From Pseudomonas defluvii (GTDB taxonomy: Bacteria; Pseudomonadota; Gammaproteobacteria; Pseudomonadales; Pseudomonadaceae), in the NCBI RefSeq assembly GCF_001695625.1, contig NZ_MBPN01000006.1, positions 1 through 64,000 on the forward strand: a stretch of DNA of 64,000 nt, written 5' to 3'. A model generated the notes under the pieces. The model was not told the origin of the DNA. It was given only the letters and a program-made list of their open reading frames with translations, and made no database searches. Positions 36,015-44,789 of this stretch are shown here, piece after piece (positions within the stretch are counted from its first letter, which is position 1; the number at the start of each line of letters is the position of its first letter). Position numbers and translations under genes: made by a program.

Positions 36015-36785
36015 ATGCGTTTGACCATAGGGGTATTGCTTGCAGCCCTGCTCAGTACAGCAGCGCACGCGGAACTGATCGACGACGTTAACGACCGCAA
36101 CGAACTGCGCATTGCCGTCCAGGCATCCAACCCACCGTTCAATTTCAAGGACAATGACCAACTGAGCGGCTTCGAGATTGAACTGGGACGCGCCCTGGCA
36201 AATGAACTGGACGTCAACGCTTCGTTTATCGTGACCGACGCTACCGACCTGATCATGGGCGTGGAAAGCGGCAAATACGACATCGCCCTCAATCAGATCA
36301 GCGCAACCCCTGAGCTCAAGGATCGCCTGGATTTCAGCGCGCCCTACAGCTACTCCAGCGCCCAACTTATCGTGCGCAAGGAAGAAAAACGCCCACTGAC
36401 AACCCTTGATGCCCTGAAGGGGCACACCCTGGGCTTCGTTCAGGGCAGCCAGTTTGCCGAACAGGCGCGCGTCATTGAAGGCGTAGACCTGCGCGGCTAT
36501 CCGGATACGCACCAGCCCATAAAGGACATGGCCGACGATCAGATCGACGCCGTCATCAGTGATCGTTTGCTGGTGCCCTATGCCGTGCGCGACAGCAAAC
36601 TGCCCGTTACCGAAGGTGCAACTGTCGGCCCTGTGCTCAACCTGGCGATTCCCTTCCAGAAGGGTAACCCGGCTTTCCACAGCGCTCTGGACAGCGCACT
36701 GCAGCGCATCAAGAACGATGGTCGGTTGAGCGCGATGTCGGAAAAATGGTTCGGGATGGATGCCAGCAAACCGCCGAAGCCTTAA
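36015..36785 (+). CDS. Amino acid-type periplasmic substrate-binding protein
   Basis: 256-residue family 3 solute-binding protein with a signal peptide (cleavage near AHA-ELI, about residue 19). It has the classical N-terminal NPPFNFKDND and LSGFEIELGRALA segments and the mid-domain Arg of SPAPYSYSS-like region, here DFSAPYSY. These features fit a polar amino acid ABC binding protein. It stands alone, without permease or ATPase genes nearby, so it may serve a remote transporter or act as a sensor. It ends by overlapping the convergent DUF523 gene by 4 nt. Confidence 0.85.
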   Translation: MRLTIGVLLAALLSTAAHAELIDDVNDRNELRIAVQASNPPFNFKDNDQLSGFEIELGRALANELDVNASFIVTDATDLIMGVESGKYDIALNQISATPELKDRLDFSAPYSYSSAQLIVRKEEKRPLTTLDALKGHTLGFVQGSQFAEQARVIEGVDLRGYPDTHQPIKDMADDQIDAVISDRLLVPYAVRDSKLPVTEGATVGPVLNLAIPFQKGNPAFHSALDSALQRIKNDGRLSAMSEKWFGMDASKPPKP

Positions 36786-37270
36786 GCCTCAAGCGCATTC
36801 AATGCCTGTAATGCGGCGTCCAGCTCCAGCTCGCTGAAGACCTGAACGCCCTCGCGGCGCAGCAGTGCCGTGGTAACACCCTCGCCCGGCACCTTGGTGC
36901 CACTGAACGTGCCGTCATAGGTCAGGGCATTGCCACAGGACGGGCTACCGGACTTGAGCACGGCAATACGGATGCCGTGTTGCCGCACCAGCTGCAATGC
37001 CCGCTCGGCACCGGCCAAAAAGGCCGTACTGACATCCTCGCCATCGACGTTCACGACCACTACACGCCCCTCAAGTACGGCAGCGCCCTGGCCTCCGGGG
37101 ATTTCCGCAGGTGGCCGCGGTGTCGGCAAACCACCTGCCACCTCGGGGCACAAGGGCACGACACGACCTTGCCGTTGCCATTGCAGCAGGCAATCCGGAT
37201 ACCCGCTGGCACGACCGTCATAACGCACCGGCTGGCCGAGCAGGCAGGCACTGACCAACACCTTGTGCAT
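36782..37270 (-). CDS. DUF523 family protein
   Basis: 162-residue protein of the DUF523 family, a small domain related to one half of the YbbK/TudS thiouracil desulfidase proteins. Conserved cysteines appear in SACLLGQPVRYDG (about residue 9), VPLCPEVAGGLPTPR (about residue 41) and KSGSPSCGN (about residue 107), the triad used to hold a [4Fe-4S] cluster in characterised members. It follows the 2-oxoglutarate oxygenase gene with a 1-nt gap. A tRNA or nucleobase-thiol role is inference from the family. Confidence 0.82.
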   Translation of the reverse strand: MHKVLVSACLLGQPVRYDGRASGYPDCLLQWQRQGRVVPLCPEVAGGLPTPRPPAEIPGGQGAAVLEGRVVVVNVDGEDVSTAFLAGAERALQLVRQHGIRIAVLKSGSPSCGNALTYDGTFSGTKVPGEGVTTALLRREGVQVFSELELDAALQALNALEA

Positions 37271-37271
37271 G

Positions 37272-37895
37272 TCAGAACGGCTCGTTGCCGCGTCGGCGAA
37301 ACCAGCCCGTCAGGGACAGGCGATCACGAGTGGCCGGCAGCACCTCATGGGGAATGTCCCCGGAGAGGAACACCACCAGGCAACCGCCAGTTGGCTGTAC
37401 ATCATGCTCGACCCCACCTTTGAGGCTCATGCGCAGTTGTCCGCCGTTCTCTGGCAGCCAGGCTTCATTGAGGTAAAGCACCGCCGACACCATACGTCGG
37501 TCATCGTCGCGGAATCGGTCCAGGTGCTGGCGATAGAACGCACCTGGCGGATAGAACGCAAAGTGGCATTCAAAGTCCTCAAGCCCAAGGAACAAGCTGC
37601 GGTTCATTGCCTCGCGCAGGCTGTCCATCACCCCCAGGTACTGATCGCAAGCCTCGGACTCACCGGGCTCGATCCACTGAATATGGTCGCCGCGAATGCC
37701 CTCGCGAACCTCCTGGGTAGCGCCGCGCCCGACGGCTGCCGGGGCTAGATCACCCTCGGTCTCACGCTTGCGGCACTCAGCCGCCAGCGCCCGCGTCAGG
37801 GTTTCTGGCAGGAAAATATTCTGCTGCGACCAGCCATGGCTGGCCAGGTCATCAACGATACGTAACAACAGTGGGTGATCAGAGGATATGCGCAT
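37272..37895 (-). CDS. 2-oxoglutarate/Fe(II)-dependent dioxygenase family protein
   Basis: 207-residue double-stranded beta-helix oxygenase of the prolyl 4-hydroxylase/SM-20 class. The metal and cosubstrate residues are visible: His-X-Asp in YRQHLDRF (about residue 123), distal His in SGDIPHEVLP (about residue 182) and Arg in SLTGWFRRR. MRISSDHP at 37895 is chosen; 37904 (MRGMRISS) is a near alternative. It overlaps a possible operon with DUF523 downstream (1-nt gap). The substrate is unknown; ribosomal protein hydroxylation is known for relatives. Confidence 0.85.
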   Translation of the reverse strand: MRISSDHPLLLRIVDDLASHGWSQQNIFLPETLTRALAAECRKRETEGDLAPAAVGRGATQEVREGIRGDHIQWIEPGESEACDQYLGVMDSLREAMNRSLFLGLEDFECHFAFYPPGAFYRQHLDRFRDDDRRMVSAVLYLNEAWLPENGGQLRMSLKGGVEHDVQPTGGCLVVFLSGDIPHEVLPATRDRLSLTGWFRRRGNEPF

Positions 37896-38017
37896 GCCGC
37901 GCATAGTATCTATCTGCCAAAAAAATCGACAGCGCCACTTGGCTGACAGAACACATCGCGTCTCGACAAAGGCCCGCCAAGCCACGGACAATAGCGCTCT
38001 GCCGACAGGAGTCTTTA

Positions 38018-38767
38018 ATGCGTCGTTTGTTTTTTCTGCTGCTATTGAGCTGCACCATGCCTGTCTGGGCAGACAGCCTCGACCAACTCTACAAGGTCGC
38101 CGGCTGGCCTGAGCAGCGCGCCCACTTTACCGATGCCCTCGATGCCGCCCAGCAGCGCTACCAAAACAGCCTGCCGCCTGCGGTGTTTCAAGCATTGGTC
38201 AACAACAGCAACCAGCGTTTCGAGCCAAAGGCTGTAGACGCGCGCGCCGCCGCCCAGTTACGCGCCAACCTGAGCAATCCGACACCGGCCCTGGCGTTTT
38301 TCCAGTCGCCGCTGGGACGCAAGATCGTCGCTGCCGAGCTGCTGGCCACCCGCCGCGACCAATTGGCCAAGAATGCCAAGGGCTTGCCGCGTATTCAGGC
38401 CAGCGATACCCGCCTGCTGATCATTGGTCACCTGGCCAAGGCCCTGCCGGCCCGCGAAGCCGGTGCCGAAGTCAGCCTGGCGATTGCCGGCGTGGCGGCG
38501 GACAGCCTCAGCCAGATGATTCCGGGACTGCTCGGTGGTGGTCAGGCTCAGGGCATGCTTGACGGCCAGCGCGCACGGCTGATGGAGCAGATCGGCAACG
38601 ACCTGAACAACACCCTGCTCTACGTCTACCGCGACCTGTCGGACCCGGAGCTGGAAGAGTTCGCCAGTTTCGCCGAGTCTGCAGAAGGTCAGGCCTACTA
38701 CAAGGCCGCCCTCGCGGCGATCCGAGCCGGCCTGGCGGTCGGCCAGAACAGCGCCGACCTCAAGTAA
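38018..38767 (+). CDS. Exported DUF2059-like protein
   Basis: 249-residue protein with a Sec signal peptide (cleavage near VWA-DSL, residue 18) and an otherwise helical mature region. Two segments, LAFFQSPLGRKIVAAE (about residue 92) and EFASFAESAEGQAYYKAAL (about residue 212), share the F..S..G pattern of DUF2059, suggesting two related repeats. A proper ribosome-binding site CAGGAG precedes the ATG. It is convergent with the hydrolase gene, overlapping by 8 nt. The function is unknown. Confidence 0.75.
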   Translation: MRRLFFLLLLSCTMPVWADSLDQLYKVAGWPEQRAHFTDALDAAQQRYQNSLPPAVFQALVNNSNQRFEPKAVDARAAAQLRANLSNPTPALAFFQSPLGRKIVAAELLATRRDQLAKNAKGLPRIQASDTRLLIIGHLAKALPAREAGAEVSLAIAGVAADSLSQMIPGLLGGGQAQGMLDGQRARLMEQIGNDLNNTLLYVYRDLSDPELEEFASFAESAEGQAYYKAALAAIRAGLAVGQNSADLK

Positions 38768-39701
38768 GGTGCTCGCCAATGAACGCGAAGTAGCGCTGGC
38801 GAATCGTCGGCAGTTCATTGGCCAGGTGGTGTCGCGCCTCGGGCAGCATCAGCACCTGAGGCTGGGCGAATTTCTCCCGTAGTACCAACAGGTTATGCGG
38901 CCAGTCAACGGTCATGTCCGACTGCCCCTGAATGATCAGCGGCCGACGCGTACTCGGCGGCGCCGCCTCGATACGCTTGACCCATTCAATCAGTGCTCCA
39001 ACCCAGGCCGTGGGCAAACGCCGCGGCTGCAAGGGGTCTGCCAGCAGGAACGGCAGAAACGTCGGGTCGTTGGTGTTCTCGCTGAAACGCCGCTCAATGC
39101 CCTTCACGAACGGTCGCAACAGGTAGTAGCTGAACCTCGACCAGCCCCAGGCGCGAGGTCGCACCAGCGGTGCCAGCAAAATCACCCGGCCCTGGATCGG
39201 GCTGTCATCGCCGTGATTCAGTACATGGTCGATCACGATGGCGCCGCCCGTACTTTGCCCGCACAGGTGCCAGGGCTGCGGCAGGCCTAGTGCGGCCGCT
39301 TGCGCGAACAAGGCCTCAAGCACCTGTTGATACACCGCAAAGTCATCGATACTGGCCCGCTCGCCACTGGACAGGCCATGCCCGGGCAGGTCACAGGCAA
39401 TCACACTGAAGCCCTGGTCCAGCGCCCAGTCGATGACATGCCGGTACAAGCCCATATGGTCGTAGAAGCCGTGCAACAGGATAAGTGTCGCCACCGGGGC
39501 CGGCGCCAGCCAGACCTGGCCGACCACGTCATAGCCGGCCACCTGGAATCGCCCCAACCAGCGCTCCACCGGTACCGGGCGCGCCGGCAGGTCCAGACCA
39601 TAAAAGTGCTGATACGCCGCCGCCTGCGCTGACAGCGGCTGACGAGCCGATAGCGGCTGCAAGCTGGCGCGCAAAGCATCTGGCTGGAACGAAGCGGACA
39701 T
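38760..39701 (-). CDS. Alpha/beta hydrolase, monoacylglycerol lipase-like
   Basis: 313-residue alpha/beta hydrolase of the lysophospholipase/monoglyceride lipase type. The oxyanion segment LHGFYDHMG (about residue 80), the nucleophile elbow GQSTGG with Ser (about residue 152) and a C-terminal His in PEARHHLANE (about residue 294) are present; the acid is probably Asp in IIQGQSDMTVD. MSASFQPDAL at 39701 is chosen as the start; MPAMSAS at 39710 is possible. It has no signal peptide, so it is probably cytoplasmic. It is divergent from the DUF6436 gene. Confidence 0.85.
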   Translation of the reverse strand: MSASFQPDALRASLQPLSARQPLSAQAAAYQHFYGLDLPARPVPVERWLGRFQVAGYDVVGQVWLAPAPVATLILLHGFYDHMGLYRHVIDWALDQGFSVIACDLPGHGLSSGERASIDDFAVYQQVLEALFAQAAALGLPQPWHLCGQSTGGAIVIDHVLNHGDDSPIQGRVILLAPLVRPRAWGWSRFSYYLLRPFVKGIERRFSENTNDPTFLPFLLADPLQPRRLPTAWVGALIEWVKRIEAAPPSTRRPLIIQGQSDMTVDWPHNLLVLREKFAQPQVLMLPEARHHLANELPTIRQRYFAFIGEHLT

Positions 39702-39792
39702 AGCGGGCATCCAGGCACAAAAACAAAGGATTGATCCACGATATTCATCTGTCGTCACTGGCATGGCAAGCTATGCGCCCTTTTGTGGACCC

Positions 39793-40368
39793 ATGGACAT
39801 GCCTCGACCACGTGCAAAAACGCTGTTAACCGGCCTGACCCTGCTGCTTTGCGCAGCCATCCTGTGGTGGGCCTATGACAGCTTCCAGAGCCGCTACCTG
39901 CGCACGTTCGACAACCAGACCGCACTGTTTGCCGGTGACAACCTGCACCTGCCTGCCGACCTCGCCGGCCCCGGGCCGATCCGCGTGGTGCACTTCTGGG
40001 ACCCGGCCTGCCCGTGCAATGTTGGCAACCAACAGCACCTGGGTGAGTTGATCGCACATTTTGCGCCCCAAGGCGTAGCCTTCTATGCGGTACAGAAAGC
40101 AGGCAGCCACGGCCAGTTGCCGCCCAACCTGAGCGCCCTGAAGCCCTTGCCGACACTGCCAGGCGCTGAACAGCTGCCCGCCAGCCCAGCCGTGGCGATC
40201 TGGGACCGAGACGGCAAGCTGGCCTACTTCGGCCCTTACAGCGAAGGCGCGACCTGCAATTCGAGCAACAGCTTTATCGAGCCGATTCTGCAGGCGCTGA
40301 GCCAAGGACGCTCAGTCAGCGCCACGCACACCTTGGCAGTGGGCTGCTACTGCCCATGGGGCGCCTGA
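39793..40368 (+). CDS. DUF6436 family, thioredoxin-like membrane-anchored protein
   Basis: 191-residue protein (start MDMPRPRAKT at 39793, or MPRPRAKT at 39799). One N-terminal transmembrane helix (about residues 10-28) is followed by a periplasmic thioredoxin-like domain. HFWDPACPCNVGNQQHL (about residue 75) carries a CPC motif in the active-site position instead of CXXC, and GCYCPWG closes the protein with another Cys pair. This looks like a periplasmic thiol or cuproprotein-linked factor; the activity is unproven. It lies upstream of the HacB-like acylase gene on the same strand, 107 nt away. Confidence 0.72.
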   Translation: MDMPRPRAKTLLTGLTLLLCAAILWWAYDSFQSRYLRTFDNQTALFAGDNLHLPADLAGPGPIRVVHFWDPACPCNVGNQQHLGELIAHFAPQGVAFYAVQKAGSHGQLPPNLSALKPLPTLPGAEQLPASPAVAIWDRDGKLAYFGPYSEGATCNSSNSFIEPILQALSQGRSVSATHTLAVGCYCPWGA

Positions 40369-40475
40369 TTTCTCACCCCCCTTGCCGATGGGTTGAGTTT
40401 GCAACGTCTATCCTCTGTCCGAAAACACACGCGCCCGTTGTTGAAGCCGTCACTCGCCACACACAAGGAGTCTCG

Positions 40476-42851
40476 ATGAAACGCAGCCTGAGCTTACTCG
40501 CCGTCACTCTCACGGCACTGGCCGCCGGTGGCTTCTGGTATGTACAGAGCAAATTGCCGCAACGTCAGGGCGAGGTAACCCTGGCCAACCTGCAAGCCCC
40601 CGTCAGCGTACGCTATGACGAGCGTGGCGTACCGCATATCCGAGCGCGTAACGAGACCGACCTTTACCGAGCACTGGGCTACGTACATGCCCAGGACCGC
40701 CTGTTCCAGATGGAAATCATGCGCCGCCTGGCCAGAGGTGAACTGGCCGAGGTGCTCGGGCCGAAACTGGTGCCAACCGACACGCTGTTCCGCAGCCTGC
40801 GCATCCGCGACCAGGCCAAACTGATGGTGAGCCGTCAGGACAAACAATCGCCCGCCTGGATAGCCCTGCAAGCCTACCTGGACGGCGTTAACGCCTGGCA
40901 GGCCTCCCACCCCAAACCGATAGAGTTCGACATACTGGGTATCACGCCACGCCCCTTTACGGCCGAGGACACCCTGAGCATCGCCGGCTACATGGCGTAC
41001 AGCTTTGCTGCCGCCTTCAGGACCGAACCGGTGCTCACCTATATCCGCGACCAACTGGGCCCGGACTACCTGAAAATCTTCGACCTGGACTGGCACCCTG
41101 AAGGCGCGGTACAGGCAGCACCCAAGCTCGCTGCCGCCGACTGGCAAAGCCTCAACCTGCTAGCCCAACGCAGCCAGCAGGCACTGTTTGACGCGGGTAT
41201 CCCGCAATTCGAAGGCAGTAACGCCTGGGCCGTGGCCGGTAGCCACACCCGTAGCGGTATGCCGCTGCTGGCAGGCGACCCGCATATCAGTTTTGCCGTG
41301 CCAGCCGTGTGGTACGAAGCCGAGCTGTCCGCACCCGGCTTCAATCTGTACGGCTACCACCAGGCGCTGAACCCCTTTGCCTCGCTGGGGCATAACCGCG
41401 AGTTCGGCTGGAGCCTGACCATGTTCCAGAACGACGACCTCGACTTGATCGCCGAACAGGTCAACCCGACACAGCCCAATGAGGTTCGTATCAACGGCCA
41501 ATGGCAAGCGCTGACACGTAGCGAAGAGCAGATCATGGTCAAGGGCGAACACCCGGTGACCCTCGCACTGCGCAGCTCACCGCATGGGCCAATCGTCAAC
41601 GACGTGCTAGGCAAAACCGCCAGCACCACCCCGATCGCCATGTGGTGGACGTTTCTCGAAAGTGAAAACCCGATACTGGATGGTTTCTACGAAATCAACC
41701 GCGCCAATACCCGGGACAAAATGCGCAGCGCTGCCGCGAAGATCCACGCGCCAGGCCTGAACCTGGTCTGGGCGAATGCCCGCGGCGACATCGGCTGGTG
41801 GGCCGCCGCCCGGTTGCCGATCCGTCCGGAGGGCGTCAACCCGGCATTCATCCTCGATGGCAGCAGTGCACAAGCCGACAAGCTCGGCTTCTACCCGTTC
41901 AGCGCCAACCCCCAACAGGAAAACCCGGCCAGCGGTTATATCGTCTCGGCCAATGCCCAGCCACAGTCACCGACCGGCATGCCCATTCCCGGCTATTACA
42001 ACCCGGCCGACCGTGGTCAACAGCTGGCCCACCACCTTGCAACCGACCAGACCCAATGGGATATACACAACAGCCAGGCATTGCAGTTGGGCACCACCAC
42101 CGGCTATGGCCCGCGCACCCTCGCACCGCTGTTGTCGGTACTGCGAGAAGTCGCCGAGGGGGAACAGGAAAAGGAACTGGTCGAGCAACTGGCCGCCTGG
42201 CCTGGCGACTATCCGCTGGATTCGATCAGCGCCACCGTGTTCAACCAATTCCTCTATGAGCTGAGCCGCGCCGCCCTGCACGATGAGCTGGGCGATCTGT
42301 GGTTTGACACCCTGATCTCGACCCGCGTCATTGACGCAGCGCTACCGCGCCTGGCCGCTGACCCTGACTCGCCGTGGTGGGAGCATAGAGGCAGCAACGA
42401 ACGTGGCAACCGCAAGGATGCTGTTGCCCAAGCCTGGCATAACAGCCTGGCGCACCTGCGCAAAACCCTTGGCAACGACCCGGCAAGCTGGCAATGGGGC
42501 AAAGCACACACCTTGACCCACGGTCACCCGCTGGGCCAACAGAAGCCGCTGGACAGGCTGTTTAACGTAGGGCCGTTCAATGCCCCGGGCAGCCATGAAG
42601 TGCCGAACAACTTCTCGGCGAAGATTGGCCCGGCACCATGGCCGGTGACCTATGGCCCCTCGACACGACGCCTGATCGACTTTGCCGATGCCGGCCAGTC
42701 CTTGAGCATCAACCCGGTTGGGCAAAGTGGCGTGTTGTTCGATACCCACTATGCCGACCAGGCCCGGGACTACATGGACGGGAAGTACCAGCGGGCGCAA
42801 ATGGGGGTGATCCCGGCGAAGAGCATATTGCATCTGACACCGGAACCCTGA
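40476..42851 (+). CDS. Penicillin acylase family protein, HacB-like N-acyl-homoserine lactone acylase
   Basis: 791-residue N-terminal nucleophile hydrolase of the penicillin amidase family. The start at 40476 (MKRSLSLLAV) gives a signal anchor at about residues 4-22, so export to the periplasm is expected. The self-cleavage site is EGSNAW, with Ser248 as the catalytic N-terminus of the beta chain after Gly247. HDNREFGWSLTMFQNDD-like conserved segments follow, here HNREFGWSLTMFQNDD. Its place downstream of serA-type neighbours resembles P. aeruginosa hacB, an acyl-homoserine lactone acylase. Quorum-signal degradation is the inferred activity; other amide substrates remain possible. Confidence 0.82.
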   Translation: MKRSLSLLAVTLTALAAGGFWYVQSKLPQRQGEVTLANLQAPVSVRYDERGVPHIRARNETDLYRALGYVHAQDRLFQMEIMRRLARGELAEVLGPKLVPTDTLFRSLRIRDQAKLMVSRQDKQSPAWIALQAYLDGVNAWQASHPKPIEFDILGITPRPFTAEDTLSIAGYMAYSFAAAFRTEPVLTYIRDQLGPDYLKIFDLDWHPEGAVQAAPKLAAADWQSLNLLAQRSQQALFDAGIPQFEGSNAWAVAGSHTRSGMPLLAGDPHISFAVPAVWYEAELSAPGFNLYGYHQALNPFASLGHNREFGWSLTMFQNDDLDLIAEQVNPTQPNEVRINGQWQALTRSEEQIMVKGEHPVTLALRSSPHGPIVNDVLGKTASTTPIAMWWTFLESENPILDGFYEINRANTRDKMRSAAAKIHAPGLNLVWANARGDIGWWAAARLPIRPEGVNPAFILDGSSAQADKLGFYPFSANPQQENPASGYIVSANAQPQSPTGMPIPGYYNPADRGQQLAHHLATDQTQWDIHNSQALQLGTTTGYGPRTLAPLLSVLREVAEGEQEKELVEQLAAWPGDYPLDSISATVFNQFLYELSRAALHDELGDLWFDTLISTRVIDAALPRLAADPDSPWWEHRGSNERGNRKDAVAQAWHNSLAHLRKTLGNDPASWQWGKAHTLTHGHPLGQQKPLDRLFNVGPFNAPGSHEVPNNFSAKIGPAPWPVTYGPSTRRLIDFADAGQSLSINPVGQSGVLFDTHYADQARDYMDGKYQRAQMGVIPAKSILHLTPEP

Positions 42852-42878
42852 CAGCCCTGCGACCAGCAAGTCGGTAGA

Positions 42879-42895
42879 GGCCAGCCTTGCTGGCC
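42879..42895. terminator. Hairpin between acylase and chaC genes
   Basis: GGCCAGC/GCTGGCC with a 3-nt loop lies between convergent stops. The flanks resemble a degraded REP, so it may be either. Confidence 0.45.
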
Positions 42896-42896
42896 G

Positions 42897-43544
42897 CTAC
42901 ACCTCGCGGGAATGACAGCGACGAAAGCGTGCTTCCAGATTACGATCGGGCATGGCATGGCTGCGCAGGGCGTTCAGGGTCTGCTCGACATAGTCGCGGG
43001 TGCTGCCATACCGCCCCTTGGCCTGGGCAAAGATCTGGCTAAGCAACGTATCCGGCAGATTGCCGGCGTAACACGGCAAGTGCCGCTCCAGGACAAAACC
43101 CAGTGCCTGAACCTTGCTGCCGTCATCCAGTCGGCAACTCAGCCAATGTGGCCGATAGGCCGGATAGGGCATTTCTCGCTGCCAGAGCGCCAGCAACGAA
43201 TCGTGCAGATGCTCTTCCGGCAGACGGTAGGCAAACCCGCTGCAGGAGCCGCCGCGGTCCAGGCCAAAGACCAGCCCTGGGCACTCCGGCGTGCCACGGT
43301 GCTCATGGGACCACAGGTAGAGGCCGCGATGATAACCATGCACCCGCCCCCGACGCCGCTCCTCGGCGGAGCACTCTGGACGCCAGATCAAAGAACCGTA
43401 GGCAAATAGCCAGACCGCCCCCCCTTGATGCAAGGCCATGGTGCGATGAACCGAGTGCAGAAGTTGCTCTTGAGTCAATTGCGACCCGAAATCAAGCAAG
43501 GGAGGATATGCCACATTCACAGATGCAGTTTCAATTGCCGACAT
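42897..43544 (-). CDS. Gamma-glutamylcyclotransferase, ChaC family
   Basis: 215-residue protein of the ChaC family, which cleaves glutathione to 5-oxoproline and Cys-Gly. The start MSAIETASVN at 43544 is used; a longer frame begins at 43586. The family motif VWLFAYGSLIWRP is at about residue 45, followed by HEHRGTPECPGLVFGLD and conserved Glu/Arg residues. It has no signal peptide, so it is cytoplasmic. It is a monocistronic gene with 272 nt of untranslated DNA upstream. Confidence 0.88.
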   Translation of the reverse strand: MSAIETASVNVAYPPLLDFGSQLTQEQLLHSVHRTMALHQGGAVWLFAYGSLIWRPECSAEERRRGRVHGYHRGLYLWSHEHRGTPECPGLVFGLDRGGSCSGFAYRLPEEHLHDSLLALWQREMPYPAYRPHWLSCRLDDGSKVQALGFVLERHLPCYAGNLPDTLLSQIFAQAKGRYGSTRDYVEQTLNALRSHAMPDRNLEARFRRCHSREV

Positions 43545-43785
43545 AACCGTCGCCAGAATTCCCCGTGAGTTAATTAGGTAACTCACTCTAAAACAAATAC
43601 ACAGTCCATGCAGTTACCGTACGGCAGATAGCCCACGAAAAACAAGCCCTCAAACGGTCTGAAAGAGCCGCTTTACAAGTGTTTCAGCAAGTAATAGCAG
43701 ACACTTGCAAGTGCCGCGAAAGTTAATTTCAGCCCCTGCAACAATGGCCTTTCATAATGGCAAGCGACAATAACGGTTAGTTAGT

Positions 43786-43810
43786 AAGGCGCGCTGTTGC
43801 AGCGCGCCTT
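43786..43810 (-). terminator. Terminator of the ubiD-reductase unit
   Basis: Perfect 11-bp inverted repeat (AAGGCGCGCTG/CAGCGCGCCTT) with a 3-nt loop, 7 nt downstream of the reductase stop on the minus strand. Confidence 0.75.
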
Positions 43811-43817
43811 GATCCCG

Positions 43818-44789
43818 TTAGCCGTTTCGCGGCGCATAGGCGAAGACATCGGCACGCATTTGATGCGCATCCATGCCGGCACTCACCAAAGCATCGAGCG
43901 TGGCATAGATCATGGCCGGCGAACCGCTGGCGTAGACCTGTACCGAAGTCAGTTCGGTAATGTCTTCACACACGGCTTCGTGCAACAGGCCGCAGCGCCC
44001 CTCCCAGCCACACAGGTCACTGACGACCTTGTGCAGGTATAGGTTAGGTAGCTGCTGCCACTCGTCCCAGTGCTCAAGCGCGTAGAAATCTTCTGGACGA
44101 CGCACACCCCAGTACAGGTGCACCGGGTACTTGAAACCTTGCGCGCGGCAATGCTCGATCAGGCTGTGCATCTGCGCCATACCGGTGCCTGCAGCGATCA
44201 ACACTAACGGGCCTTCCGGCAACTCGGCCAAGTGCGTATCACCGAACGGCAGCTCAACACGGGCCATGCCCTGACGCTGCAGTTGGGCAATCAAATCACG
44301 CGCACTGTTCTCACGGGCCAGCACGTGCAACTCCAGATCACGCCCACAATGTGGCGCCGAGGCCAGGGAAAAAGCCGATTTCTCGCCGTTTTCCCGCTCG
44401 ATCATCAGGTACTGCCCAGCGTGATAGCGCGGTGGCTTGCCGGCAGGCGCACGCAGGCGCACGCGCCAGACGTCACCGCCAAGCTCGACACACTCACTCA
44501 CCTGGCAAGCCAGCTTGCGCACTGGCAGCTCGCCCAGCGCCAACACACCGTCCCATAGCAAGGTGCAATCCTCGAGGGGTTCGGCAATACAAGTGAACAG
44601 TTCGCCGTGATCACGCACCTGCCCTTCCTGGCGCACACGACCGTCAACCAGCAGTGCGGCGCAGACATGGCAGTTGCCATTGCGACAGCTCTGTGGGCAG
44701 TCGTAACCGAGACGCTGCGCCGCTTCCAGAATCCGTTCTCCGGGCTTGATCGTCAATACCGCACCGGAAGGCTGCAACGTTACCTGCAT
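43818..44789 (-). CDS. 2Fe-2S/flavin NAD(P)H reductase (CDP-6-deoxyglucoseen reductase-like)
   Basis: 323-residue reductase. An N-terminal plant-type ferredoxin domain (about residues 1-90) has cysteines CPQSCRNGNCHVC and the fourth in FTCIAEP. It is followed by a flavin domain with RYHAGQYL and FSLASAP (about 120-165) and an NAD(P)-binding domain with GTGMAQMHSLI (about residue 225). The start [11 protein letters not shown] at 44789 overlaps the ubiD stop by one base (TGATG). The architecture matches CDP-6-deoxy-L-threo-D-glycero-4-hexulose-3-dehydrase reductase and phenol-hydroxylase-type reductases. Adjacency to ubiD suggests electron supply to a redox step in ubiquinone or aromatic chemistry (inference). 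Confidence 0.82.
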   Translation of the reverse strand: MQVTLQPSGAVLTIKPGERILEAAQRLGYDCPQSCRNGNCHVCAALLVDGRVRQEGQVRDHGELFTCIAEPLEDCTLLWDGVLALGELPVRKLACQVSECVELGGDVWRVRLRAPAGKPPRYHAGQYLMIERENGEKSAFSLASAPHCGRDLELHVLARENSARDLIAQLQRQGMARVELPFGDTHLAELPEGPLVLIAAGTGMAQMHSLIEHCRAQGFKYPVHLYWGVRRPEDFYALEHWDEWQQLPNLYLHKVVSDLCGWEGRCGLLHEAVCEDITELTSVQVYASGSPAMIYATLDALVSAGMDAHQMRADVFAYAPRNG

